This document shows, piece by piece, positions 32,576-41,811 of a stretch of 64,000 bases of DNA. Numbering within the stretch: position 1 is the first letter of the stretch; the number at the start of each line of letters is the position of its first letter. Made by a program: the position numbers and the translations under genes. The notes under the pieces were generated by a model. That model saw nothing but the letters and a program-made list of their open reading frames with translations. It did not search any database and was not told where the DNA came from. Source of the DNA: Euglena gracilis (taxonomy: Eukaryota > Euglenida > Euglenophyceae > Euglenales); contig CP154956.1 in NCBI GenBank assembly GCA_039621445.1, positions 94,616,406-94,680,405 of the forward strand, given 5' to 3'.

Positions 32576-32869
32576 AACCTACTCCGCTCCAGAAAAATTT
32601 TGTATGCCGAGAATGTGACAGGGTCAATCCCAGGAAACAAAACTGGCAGGGTGCCCGGCACCGACTGTGGCATAATTTTCATTTGAGGTTTTCCAGGTCC
32701 CCTGTGATGGCCTGTCAGGTGACAGTTTCCCGGGAGGGAGGGGTATTGCCAGAAGCCCTCTGGGTGAACAGGCATTATTTCTTCAAGCAAAAACTCAAAA
32801 ATAAGGTCTTTTGAGGTATCTTTGAGGTTTTTTTTTTAAAGTTTTTTAAGTCATTTTTAGGGTTTTTTC

Positions 32870-33005
32870 AAACGGCTTTCCAAGGGCCATCCAGGCATCG
32901 AATAGGGTCTAATATTTGAAAAAAAACACCCGAAACCCACTTTTTCCGAGTTTGGGTGGATCAATGTTCCAATGATTCCAGATAATATTTCACCTGGAAT
33001 TGGCT
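32870..33005 (-). repeat. Family A relic, - orientation
   Basis: GAGTTTGGGTGGATCAATGTTCCAATGATTCC is a decayed version of the family core (TTTGGGTGGATGGGCGATGGTCCAAGGATTCC). It lies next to AAGGGCCATCCAGG. Confidence 0.45.
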
Positions 33006-33131
33006 TGTTTTTGCGAAGGTTTTTTTCGTGCACCAGTGTGTGCAGCATCTCCCACCCAAAACTTAAATCCTTCCTCCTGACAAATGACCGGTTCCGAAAG
33101 GTTGAAAAATGTCCCCTGCCAGCCTAGGTAC

Positions 33132-33275
33132 TTGCTTAAAAAAGCAGCCGGCCCACCAGTTGCACTGGGCCAGGGAGTACCGCACCCAGATGCTCTCGGC
33201 GGGGTGGTACTGCGCCTGGCTCAGTGAGACGAGGTCGCCCACCGATGAGGCCAGCCCCACTCCGCCTTGCCCACT
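33132..33275 (-). CDS. Internal exon, 48 codons, Trp-rich
   Basis: The acceptor is CCCCAAGACAG and the donor is AAGCAA|GTACCT. Exactly 144 nt, phase 0 to 0. The peptide starts SGQGGVGLASSVGDLVSLSQ, then AQYHPAESIWVRYSLAQCNW and WAGCFFKQ. Two cysteines and three tryptophans suggest an extracellular fold, but I do not recognise the domain. This is one of the firmest exons of the window. Confidence 0.7.
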
Positions 33276-33601
33276 CTGTCTTGGGGAGCCAGGTGGGAGG
33301 GGAGGGGCTGGAACTACCCTGGGGGGGGGGATGTACAAAAAAAAGCACGGGCGTGTGGAAAACTGCATAAACTTGCAAAAAAAAGAAAAAAGCAAAAAAC
33401 TACACTACAATGCAACTCCATTGGGGTGTACAAGATCTTTTTGTCTACCCCCCCCCCCCTCCGAAAAGAAGCCCCTGGGACCCCGAGGGTGGGTGCAATG
33501 TGCAGACAAGTCAAGGAAGAGGGCATTTTTGAACCCCGCCATCTCAACCCCGCCATCTATCAGTTCCAGGAAAAATACCAGCGAGTTTATATTGAATACT
33601 G

Positions 33602-33634
<33 letters not shown>
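33602..33634. repeat. (AC)n microsatellite
   Basis: A pure AC run of about 16 units, followed by degenerate ATACTGAATA words. Confidence 0.95.
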
Positions 33635-33639
<5 letters not shown>

Positions 33640-34120
33640 GATATACCGAATACTGAATATACCAAATAATATGAAATACTGAATAACTGATGTGTCAGAT
33701 CACAGGCAACGGCTGCAATGGGAACCGGGGGAACAACTTCAGAAAGACAGCTCGGATGGGGCAGGTTGGGAAAGCACGCTGGAACTTTGGCTTCACAAGC
33801 CTTCGCCAGAGAAAGTTAAAAAAGTCTCCGAAATTCCAGACATGAAAATAAATACAACACATTTGGTAAATTGGGTTAAACTTCTATATGCTGCCCCCCC
33901 CCCCCAACTTTAAGCAACCCGTTGCTTAAAGTTGGGTTTTAATCAATCCGCCAACCTCCTAACTTTGGCCAAACCCTAATGCCAAATACCCTTCGAAACG
34001 ACAATTGAAAACCAAATCCACTGTCCTAAAAACATAACCTTAAGAAAAACAGAAAACACACACAAAATGGTGGTCAGCTAGCATTCAAAAAAATGGACAC
34101 CACCTCCACATTTAACCACA

Positions 34121-34380
34121 CTCCCCCTTTGTCCTTGACACGCCAAAATACAGTGAAAGTGCGGTTGACAGTGTGTCATGGACACGCCATGTCATGTGTA
34201 CTGTACCATAAAGAAAATGGTATTTAGGTACGGGAAAAGTGCGGTTGACACAGGGTGTGTGCAGGGATTCCCTCTGTTTCGTGCTGGGGACCCCAAATTC
34301 TCATTCGTGATTTTTCGTGATTTTTTGTGATTTTGGTGGTTTTTCGTGATTTTTCGTGCTACGAAAAAATCGTCCGGTTT
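34121..34380. repeat. Family E element joined to CGTGATTTT repeat (left)
   Basis: TTTGTCCTTGACACGCC, AGTGCGGTTGACA, GTCATGGACACGCC, then GTGCGGTTGACACAGGGTGTG, AGGGATTCCCTC, TTTCGTGC, and five CGTGATTTTT words (34309-34365). An inverted counterpart lies at 35695-35860. Confidence 0.7.
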
Positions 34381-34387
34381 AGCCCCC

Positions 34388-34839
34388 TCATGCAATTTTC
34401 GACCTTTTCCATTGGAAATGGTGTTGATTCAGTATCTGGCACCCCATAAGATCCAATTTTTTGGCAGACTTCATCGTTGCTAGGCCAGAGGTGCCAAATA
34501 CAAAAAAAAGCAAAACTGGATGGTGCAAGAGAGTGAGAGATGGCTGTTTGTGGCCTTGGATGTTGGCCCACTCGTCTGTTGCCACCCACACCCGTTTGCC
34601 AACATTTTTGCGGATCGCAGCCAAATGAACATTTGCCACCTGTTCGGCCGATCGGTCACCTGACGCAAAAAAATGTGACCCCAAGGAGAGAAAGAGAAAA
34701 ATCCAGACCTTGGTGTACTTTTCTATGAGCCCCCGGATGAAGGGGTGGTCGGGTTTGACAGGGATGCCAGCTTGCAATATGCGGCAACAAATACCCCATC
34801 CAACGTTGCCTTCAAATCCAAGGTTTTTTGCTGTTTTGG
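34388..34839 (-). CDS. Exon resembling class C receptor ligand-binding (ANF/Venus-flytrap) lobe
   Basis: The acceptor is CAACCTCAG. The frame runs from 34839 without a stop to 34388. Order: LGFEGNVGWGICCRILQAGI, PVKPDHPFIRGLIEKYTKVW then IFLF, a loop, SAEQVANVHLAAIRKNVGKR and VWVATDEWANIQGH. A G-x-x-G helix, a short linker, a hydrophobic strand, a helix and then (F/V)W(V/I)A(T/S)DxW is the known order in the ANF-receptor family (glutamate, GABA-B and natriuretic receptors). Real coding probably ends near 34510 (after LTLLHHP). What follows is AT-rich. No donor is certain. The fold call is inference from pattern, not from a search. Confidence 0.5.
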
Positions 34840-34920
34840 CTGAGGTTGTGATGAGTGTGGGCGGAAAATGCAGATGAAATTACAAACAAAAGCGGGCAGA
34901 AACACCTAGGAGACAGGAGA

Positions 34921-35060
34921 TTGCAACAATTCTGCCGAAGGTGCAGGTTTCTCGACAACCTTCACCTTATTCAAAAACTTTTCTTGTAGGTTGCAACAAT
35001 TCTGCCGAAGGTGCAGGTTTCTCGACAACCTTCACCTTATTCAGAATTTTTTTTTGTAGG
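34921..35060. repeat. 70-bp tandem duplication
   Basis: Two units, each starting TTGCAACAATTCTGCCGAAGG and ending TTGTAGG (34921-34990 and 34991-35060), differ only in the last 20 bp. On the - strand each reads LNKVKVVEKPAPSAELLQ. As 70 is not a multiple of three, both cannot be in one frame. It may be a duplicated exon or exon edge. Confidence 0.8.
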
Positions 35061-35694
35061 TTGCTGTCGCCAAATGCCTTACAGAGTACGATAACTCCAA
35101 ATAATTAATTACAGCAGTCTGGCATGCAGTGCACCACATCTCACTATCGGGAACGTCAAACATACCGGGGTACTAACGTCAGAGGATTTACAAAGGTTAC
35201 AGGGTGGACAAACATTACAGTAGAAAAAAAACTTTGGTAAAATACCCAAATTTTATTATTTAAATTATTTTTACCAGTGTCGGCTTTTATTTTCGACCGG
35301 TGTGGGCTTCCCACACCCCCTTCTTTGAAGCCTCCGCCCACAATGACAAAAAATGGCTTTCGAAATGGTATAAAACGTGACAAAAATTTTACCAAATTTT
35401 CATTTTTCCAAATCAAAATTTTACCAAATTTCTACAATTTTCTACAATACTATTTTTCACCGTAATTTTTGTCTCCCATAATTTTTGTCTTCCCTGTAAC
35501 ATGCTTAAAACCTAAGAAAACCAGAAATCCTCTGGTTGACTGGATCTTTTTTGTGGAGTCATCTTTCCCCCACGCTTCCAAGTGCGACGCTGTTTCATTG
35601 TTTGCACCACAAGCATTGTTTGTGCATTGGACATCTTTGCACTTCAAAAAGCAAACATTGCACTTCCAAGGGAAAATTTCATTGCCTTAAAAAA

Positions 35695-35860
35695 TTCTCA
35701 TTCGTGATTCTTCGTGATTTTCGTGATTTTCGTGATTTTGAGGAAAGGTCCATTTTCGTGCTGATTCGTGATTTTTCGTGATTTTTCGTGGCACGAAACT
35801 GAGGGAATCCCTGGTGTGTGTCATGGCGAGGTGTCTCAAGGACAAGGGGGGGAATACCCT
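35695..35860. repeat. CGTGATTTT repeat joined to inverted family E (right)
   Basis: CTCATTCGTGATTCTTCGTG and further CGTGATTTT words, then GTGGCACGAAACTGAGGGAATC, CCTGGTGTGTGTCATGG and GTGTCTCAAGGACAAGGGGG. The E part is the reverse of 34121-34270, so the pair brackets 1.4 kb containing the receptor-like exon. Confidence 0.65.
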
Positions 35861-35904
35861 GGCTTTATGTGCACACAAACTGAATAATGAAAACTGAACA
35901 CGCA

Positions 35905-35932
35905 CGCACGCACACACACACACACACACACT
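35905..35932. repeat. (CA)n microsatellite
   Basis: CGCACGCACGCACACACACA run, pure CA in its second half. Confidence 0.95.
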
Positions 35933-35986
35933 GGACAATGAATATGATGCATGTATACTGAATACTGAGGATGGGTGAGAGCTCAC

Positions 35987-36172
35987 CAGTGAGAGGAGAA
36001 AGCCAAATTGCAAAATTCCCACAGTCGACCACTCTCTGGTGACCATGCCTTTCCATGGAGTTTTGTTGTAGCCTCGCCAGGACAGCCCTCTGAGGCACGT
36101 TTCCAAAGACAGAGCCTCATTTTCAAAGCTCATAAGCTGGGGGGTATGCACACATGCATCAATTCCAATCAC
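35987..36172 (-). CDS. Exon resembling class C receptor ligand-binding lobe 1
   Basis: The acceptor is AAGTTCACCAG and the donor is TCACTG|GTGAGC. It is 186 nt, 62 codons, phase 0 to 0. It starts VIGIDACVHTPQLMSFENEA, then LSLETCLRGLSWRGYNKTPW and KGMVTREWSTVGILQFGF. The TPQLMSF stretch followed about 35 residues later by W-x-x-V-x-I-L parallels the IPQISY...FxWxxVxxL order in the ANF-receptor family, and it is encoded just upstream of the lobe-2-like exon at 34839. An alternative acceptor at 36194 would add seven residues. Splice evidence is strong, the family call moderate. Confidence 0.6.
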
Positions 36173-36429
36173 CTGGTGAACTTGGAAATTTACCTTCAGT
36201 GAGCGACAGTGCAAACATGAAAAGATACATCGAAGCTTTGTATTTACAAAAGAGGAATCTCGCTCGGCGATGTTTTTTTTTTAAAAGGTGGGCAAAGGGG
36301 AAAAAGAATGGGAGGAGAGGGCCCATATTAGGATGGAATATATTTCATAAGCGTTTAGAATCAGGTGACAAAGCAGCCATTCCACCACAAAATTCCATCA
36401 CAAGATCGCTATAGTATATATAAACCTCT

Positions 36430-36590
36430 GAATATAAGCACCGGTCGAAAGCCGAAGGGGGGGCTTCTATTTGGGCATACTTTCCCCCTTCATTTGTACA
36501 CTGTGTGTAAAGAGGGGGGGGGGCTTCTATTCGGACCAATGGTCAAAAACAGAGGGGGGGCTTCTATTCGGGGGGGGGGAGTTGTGTGCC
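36430..36590. repeat. GGGGGGGCTTCTATT(C/T)GG array
   Basis: Three units of a G-run followed by CTTCTATTTGG or CTTCTATTCGG (36465, 36517, 36555), ending in a G-run. The reverse complement matches the AATAGAAGC boxes of 11925-11970. Confidence 0.75.
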
Positions 36591-36639
36591 AAAGCGTGTG
36601 TGGTTGTTGAGGGTTGGGGTTGAGGCTTGGTTCACAGTC

Positions 36640-36870
36640 CAGCTGGCCGGCTGGGAAAAGAATCTGGACCCCCGCTCTCAGACCTCACGTGTAGGGTCCC
36701 CTCCAGACCCTCGTACCCAAGCAAGACCTCTGCCTGCCGGCTGAAATGAGCCTGAGATGGCACCTGCTGGGGACTTGCCGAGTGGAAGAAATTCGGCCGC
36801 CAGACCAGACATGGGCGGAAGAAACCCACCCCACCCGCCCGGAGATGCTTGCCAGGTCCAAGGCAGGGGG
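36640..36870 (-). CDS. Internal exon on - strand
   Basis: The - frame reads KHLRAGGVGFFRPCLVWRPN, then FFHSASPQQVPSQAHFSRQA and EVLLGYEGLEGTLHVRSESG. It has balanced composition, no homopolymer, and the same frame as the island at 37185-37000. The region between them (GCAAAAATGCG repeats and a poly-C run) is surely intronic. Exact edges are not fixed; a GGCAAG acceptor-side edge near 36855 is possible. Unknown function. Confidence 0.5.
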
Positions 36871-36884
36871 GGGATACGCTAGCC

Positions 36885-36985
36885 AGGCCTCGAAAAAAAT
36901 GCGCAAAAATGCGCATTTTTGGAAAATTTGAAAAAAATGCACAAAAATGCGCAAAAATGCGAAAAAATGCGAAACGCATCCCCCC
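36885..36985. repeat. GCAAAAATGC simple repeat
   Basis: AAAAATGCGCAAAAATGCGC units with drift, next to a poly-C run. Similar arrays occur at 42430-42660 and 54310-54670. Confidence 0.8.
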
Positions 36986-36999
36986 CCCCCGCCAAGGTT

Positions 37000-37185
37000 G
37001 GATGGGAAAGACTGCGGCACACTTCACACCCCGGTTGGGTCGAGGGCCGTCCTGCCCCACGCTGGCGCGCTCCCAGGCGGTGGCCGTCTCTTGCAACTTC
37101 CCCAGCAGCTGATCCCGGCCCCGCTCCCCCATCCCCAGCAGGCGGAATTTGGACCATTTTAGGCCGCCCTTGGTGAGGTGGACAC
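37000..37185 (-). CDS. Internal exon on - strand
   Basis: The acceptor is GGGGCGGCAG (37172). The frame reads VHLTKGGLKWSKFRLLGMGE, then RGRDQLLGKLQETATAWERA, SVGQDGPRPNRGVKCAAVFP and IQPW. It is amphipathic and helical in the middle (RDQLLGKLQETATAWERA). It ends at or before a poly-G run; possible donor CCGGG|GTGTGAAG. Upstream flank is a CA/CACAA microsatellite. Confidence 0.55.
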
Positions 37186-37204
37186 TGCCGCCCCCCCCCC
37201 CCAC

Positions 37205-37602
37205 GTGTGGGTTGTGTGTTACACACAACACACACAACACGCACACAACACACACCTGCACACACACACACACACAAAACACAACACAACACAACACGAC
37301 ACGACACGACACAACACAACACAACACAACACGACACACCACAACACAACCATAGACTCACTTAATGACTCCACCCGCCGCGCAGCCCCCCCCCCCCGGA
37401 ATTCCAGCGGCCCCAAACTCTCGTAACCCCCGGGGTCACACAGGTATTAAGCGAATCGATGAACACCACACAACACACCACACCACACCACACCACAAAA
37501 CAACACACATACACACACACTCACACAACACAACACAACACATAGTGTATATTGTGTGGGTGGGTGGGTGTGTGTGTGCGCGCGTGCGTGCGTGCGTGCA
37601 TG

Positions 37603-37664
<62 letters not shown>

Positions 37665-37671
37665 CGCGTGT

Positions 37672-37749
<78 letters not shown>

Positions 37750-37770
37750 GCAGGCACGTGTGCCACGTGT
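37205..37770. repeat. Large compound microsatellite
   Basis: (ACACA)n/(ACAAC)n/(ACGAC)n at 37210-37365, (CACAC)n near 37465-37530, then (TC)14 at 37602-37628 and long (TG)n with CG interruptions to 37750. The two halves are in opposite strand sense (AC then TG), so they can pair. Confidence 0.95.
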
Positions 37771-37922
37771 AAGCCAGTTGCGATCAGCCACATCTCAAAA
37801 GTCAGCCTGATCTCTGGGTCCAAATCATAGCATAGATTGTTGAGCACCTCCCTTGTCCTGCCCTGGCGATAGTTTCGGAACGCAGCCAGGGCGGTCTTAA
37901 AAGAAATAAAAACTCGCTCTTC

Positions 37923-38177
37923 TCACCCCTTCCCTGGCTCAATGGTCCGATCCATGGCAACAAAAAAAGTTTGATCATCAGGGGAAGAAGCTGGTCTTTC
38001 TGTCACTCTGCTTCCGGGCTGTGAAAAGAAGTCAAACTCAACCAAATGAGGTTGAATTCCACGGAGTGGCCAAGGAGTCTCAAAGCCTAAGGGCAATGTG
38101 GGCCACCCCAGTTCAACTTGTACCTGGCATTGTGTCATAGTGCCCAATTCGCTGTCCCCAACGAAAATGGTGGCCAC
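37923..38177 (-). CDS. Internal exon, source of an inverted duplicate
   Basis: The - frame reads VATIFVGDSELGTMTQCQVQ, then VELGWPTLPLGFETPWPLRG, IQPHLVEFDFFSQPGSRVTE and RPASSPDDQTFFVAMDRTIE. Eighty-five codons without a stop and of balanced composition. Splice edges are not fixed: TTGGGCCAACGTGG lies upstream and a family A scrap (CCAGGGCGGTCTTAA) downstream. A 51-bp exact copy (38106-38156) lies inverted at 41491-41541. Unknown function. Confidence 0.5.
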   Translation of the reverse strand: MATIFVGDSELGTMTQCQVQVELGWPTLPLGFETPWPLRGIQPHLVEFDFFSQPGSRVTERPASSPDDQTFFVAMDRTIEPGKG

Positions 38178-38519
38178 GTTGGCCCAACATCCGGGGAGGT
38201 AGGCAACTTTTGGCCAACAAAGACAACAAGCCCAGGGGAGGTCATAATGAAAGACTTGGAAAGTCCTTGGCGAGGGTGGATGGACCTTGGGTGAAATAAA
38301 TCAATTCCGAGCATCGTTGGGACGATACCATTGCTGACAAACCCCCCTGGGGAGGGAGGGGCGATGCACGTTCAAAAAAAACAACAACCATCAAATCAAA
38401 AAAAAAGCCAATCAATTTTCAAAACCAGTCACCCAATTCTCATCCCTACCCTTTCAGTACTGTGGCCCTCTCAGGCCAAAAAAAGGCTTAAATGGCCAAT
38501 TTTTTTGGGGGTCAAAAAG

Positions 38520-39150
38520 CCGCCTTCGGCGCTGAGTGGGCAGGCCAACCCCACCAGGGAGAGGGGGTCGGATGCAAACCAGTCAGTCAACTTTGAAAAA
38601 CCCAGTCAGCCACCTCCGGGGAGGGGGGCGTGGTTGGGACACCACCAGGGATGGATGGGAAGCCTTGAGGGGGGGGTGGGTCGGACCCCCCCTCCCGACA
38701 CGGAGGGGGGGGGGTGGGTCGGACCCCCCCCTCCTACCTCGAAACTGAGGGGGGGTCGAAATCTTTTCGATTTCATGGACGGGCAAAGGGCCAGAAATCG
38801 GGTCGGAATCGGTCAAAAAACCCTGATTTTTCTTTGAAAATAGATCCAAAAATGCTCATTTTTTGAATTTGTTTGAACATGTTTTTGGGGGAAAACACCA
38901 ACACATCAAAAAAATGGGCAATATGTCCAAAAGTCAGCAAAAGGGGTGTTTTTGCTCATTTTCCGGCGCTGCGCGCCGGAAGAAAATTTTCTGCTATTTT
39001 TGGCACCTGTCAAGGAGGGGGGGGTGGTGGGGTGCGGGCGCCCTCCCCACATCGAGGGGGGGGGGGTCCGGACCCCCCCTACCACCTTACCCCCCAGGGG
39101 GGGGGGGGGGGGCGGGACCCCCCTACCACCTACCTCAATACCGAAGGGCT
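38520..39150. other. Poly-G/poly-C hairpin-rich stretch
   Basis: Repeated GGGTCGGACCCCCC hairpins (38665, 38712, 39065), GGATGGATGGGAAGCC at 38650 with its inverse at 39150, and the TTCCGGCGCTGCGCGCCGGAA hairpin at 38960. No exon is supported. Confidence 0.6.
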
Positions 39151-39938
39151 TCCCATCCATCCCTGGACACCACCCAGCCCACAGACCTAAAGGTGGTCCT
39201 TGGGGCTCAGGAGGTGGTCCTTCGAGGGCGTCACTTAACAGCCCGGGGGGAGGGCGTCCAGCTCAGAAGCTGGAAAAGGCTGGGAAAACGCTGCTTAGGG
39301 ATGTGCGTTGTTGCAGGTTGCTTAGGCGGATGTCAGCCAAAATTGGACACTCTGCGTGTATTTTCTTCCTACAACTGAAAAAAAACGCATGGCACGCAGA
39401 TTCTCACTTAATATCACACCACATGGGTTGTAGGAAGGACTCCACCTGGTGGTTTTTTTTATGTACATCCTGAGTGTACAGAAATTGGCGTTGGCGGGAA
39501 TGCATCTGCCTCACAGCTGACCCCCCCCCCCCGGGGGGGCTGATGGAGAGGATGGGGTTCCCTCCGAAATGCCCTTCGACTTGACGACTCCCTGTCAACA
39601 ATCCTGAAATGCAACAGAAAAATAAGGTCTCTGAGGACAGCCCCGAATGCAGCTTGCAAGGCGAGTCGGATCGCAGCCTCATCCGCATCACTCACAGGAC
39701 TCTCGGAGAGCCCATCGTGCTGGAAATACCACCCCGTGCACAACATCCCCCCCTCCCCTGGATGATAATCCTTCTTCTCCCTTGTCCCACGACCTCCAAC
39801 CTGCTGCAAATGACCAGTTTGGCCTTCACCCAAACCCGAAAACCCAAACCCCCAATTAAAACACCGCCTGTCAGCTGTGAAGGCAAAGTGAAAAAAGAGG
39901 GAAAAAATAAGCACGATGGTGCAAAAATCACAAAAAAG

Positions 39939-40180
39939 GCATGCGATCGCAGAAAATAATCGCGATTGCTGCGATCGCATGCCTCGCTGCGATCGAGAAA
40001 TCGCAGCGATCTCGATTTCTCGATCGATATCGCTGCGATCTCGATCGCAGCGAGATCGCAGCTGCGATCTCGCTGCTGCGATCGCTGCATCGCTCGCGAT
40101 GCAGCGATGCATCGCGAGCGATGCATCTGTCGCGTCGCTGAGATGCGAGAGATGCATCTCAGCGACGCGATGCTGAGATC
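39939..40180. repeat. Stacked GCGATCGC-type palindromes
   Basis: About 240 bp consist almost wholly of GCGATCGC, GAGATCGC, CTCGATCG and GATGCATCGC words arranged as consecutive perfect inverted repeats. Examples: GCATGCGATCGCAG with CTGCGATCGCATGC, GCTGCATCGCTCGCGATGCAGC, and CGCGTCGCTGAGATGC with GCATCTCAGCGACGCG. Flanks CACAAAAAAGGC and CATCAAAAAAGGC resemble each other. No coding. Confidence 0.9.
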
Positions 40181-40185
40181 GTCCA

Positions 40186-40376
40186 TCATCAAAAAAGGCA
40201 GAATATGGCAAAAATGGTGGCCTTCGAGCCTGTTGAGGCGTTCTTGTGCCAATTTTAGACTTCGAAACTTTTGTCCAAATAATAGTCCAAATAATAGTCC
40301 AAATAATAGTCCAAATAATAGTCCAAATAATAGTCCAAATAATAGTCCAAATAATAGTCCAAATAATCCCCCCCCC
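40186..40376. repeat. Family H piece ending in 12-bp x 8 array
   Basis: CGAGCCTGTTGAGGCGTTC, then TTTTAGACTTCGAAACTTTTG match 56785-56835 (GGAGCCTGTGGAGGGG, TTTTGACTTCGAAATTTTTG). There the match leads into CCCAAATAATAACCCCCC. Here the AAATAATA box is expanded to eight exact GTCCAAATAATA units (40273-40367) and then a C-run. Confidence 0.85.
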
Positions 40377-40389
40377 CGATGTGCCGGCT

Positions 40390-40601
40390 GCCACGCTTCT
40401 CTGTGAATCGGGCCCAAGCTGCTGCCCTCGGGGGACGGTCCTGGCCGTACTGCCGCGAGGCGGGGCCTCCCTTGCCCTCCACGAAGTCGTGGATTTGGGA
40501 GAAGGGCACGTCCCCCTCCGCGGCGGGGGAGCTGCCGCCGCCGGTGGTGGGGAACGCCTGGCGCACGCAGTTGACGCAGGCCGCCACCTCACCGAGAGAG
40601 A
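40390..40601 (-). CDS. Internal exon, about 70 codons
   Basis: The acceptor is AAATAAGTCAG. Two bases are followed by SLGEVAACVNCVRQAFPTTG, GGSSPAAEGDVPFSQIHDFV, EGKGGPASRQYGQDRPPRAA and AWARFTEKRGSRH. C-x-x-C is present near the start. GC-rich, well composed, and ending at a poly-G run, so the donor is not fixed. Unknown function. It may be the most upstream exon seen of the receptor-like gene. Confidence 0.55.
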
Positions 40602-40604
40602 CTG

Positions 40605-40790
40605 ACTTATTTATTTTTATTTAGTTGATGAATTTTTTTTACATTTTATTTTGTTTTATTTTATTTATTTATTTATTATATTGATTTTTTATTTATTTAT
40701 TTTATTTATTTCAATTTATTTAATTAATCTTAATTTTAATTCATTTGTTTAATTTTGATTCCAATTTATTTATTTAATTTTTGACGGAAA
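40605..40790. repeat. (TTTA)n-rich simple sequence
   Basis: TTTATTTATTTATT words over about 180 bp, including the pyrimidine-rich side of the 40601 acceptor as read on -. Confidence 0.85.
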
Positions 40791-41490
40791 CCAGACAGAA
40801 ACGTTTTTCTGCGCTTGAGGACCCCTCTGCTTCTATCTGTGCATTTCTTCAAAATCAAATCCGCCCTTAAAATCAGACCAAGTCTTTCGTATCTTTCCCT
40901 TTGCCCGGCCCAACCATTGGGCTCGGACGGGAAACGGAGCGCAACGCCCAAATCGACGCTCGGGAGTTCAGGACTGTCCATTTCAGGACACCCCTTCCCC
41001 CAACTAAATCCACACCAACACATAAACACACACAAAAGAGGGGGAGAGAGCGACACCAAAAACCAAAAAAAAGCGTTGAGATAAACAGACAACCAGCTAA
41101 ACAACCAGATAGACTGTATACACGTAGGACGCAAAACACCTCCCCCCATAAGACCAGAGAACCTACCTCACCCATGAAACCACGGTCTATCAACGTCACA
41201 GCAGCCAGGTTATCAGAAGGTTATCAGAAATGCGTTGTTGACACGAGGTATGTGTCAAAGACATGGTTGATCTCTTCCAAAGAAAAGAAGGTGATCAATC
41301 TCACCACCCGGTCCTGAGGAAAACCTGAAATTTGTCCAGATGTCAGAGTGTGTGGGGCCCTCAGAAATCTGTCACTGTCACCAACCAATTCCAGGGGGAG
41401 ATTGGTATCGGAGAGCTTTGAAAAAAAAAAGTGTCAAAAATTGGGGGCAAACTCATACGGCTTTGGAGAAAAATCTCGAGTCCGATATGT

Positions 41491-41541
41491 GACAGCGAAT
41501 TGGGCACTATGACACAATGCCAGGTACAAGTTGAACTGGGG
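41491..41541 (+). pseudogene. 51-bp inverted copy of exon 37923-38177
   Basis: The + strand here (GACAGCGAATTGGGCACTAT to TTGAACTGGGG) is identical to the - strand of 38156-38106. It breaks off on both sides and is followed directly by a family D piece (GGACCCTGACAGGTTCTC). An exon fragment has been copied in inverse orientation. Confidence 0.85.
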
Positions 41542-41811
41542 GTGGACTTTGTGCCGGACCCTGACAGGTTCTCAGGTACGAAAGTTTCCCCCATATGGGT
41601 AGGGGGGCTAACACGTAAACACACAGCACACAGATAATACACAAATATACACTGACCCAGAAGAGCTAGAAACCTGTATGTTGCTGTTTTCTCTTTTGTA
41701 TGTCGTCTTTCGTTGGAGGGAAATCATCTGCAGGAACGTCTTCCTGGTGGTGAAACTGAGTTTGACATATATGCTCTCTTTGGCGAACAATTTCCCATTG
41801 ACATCACCACA

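Noticed and set aside
40273-40367. CRISPR or telomere array
   Set aside because: A 12-bp tandem with no spacers, which is the expanded end box of a family H piece.
39459-40592. 377-codon open frame on - strand
   Set aside because: It spans the palindrome island, the 12-bp array (IWTIIWTI repeats) and a real exon in a different frame. The openness is an accident of repeats.
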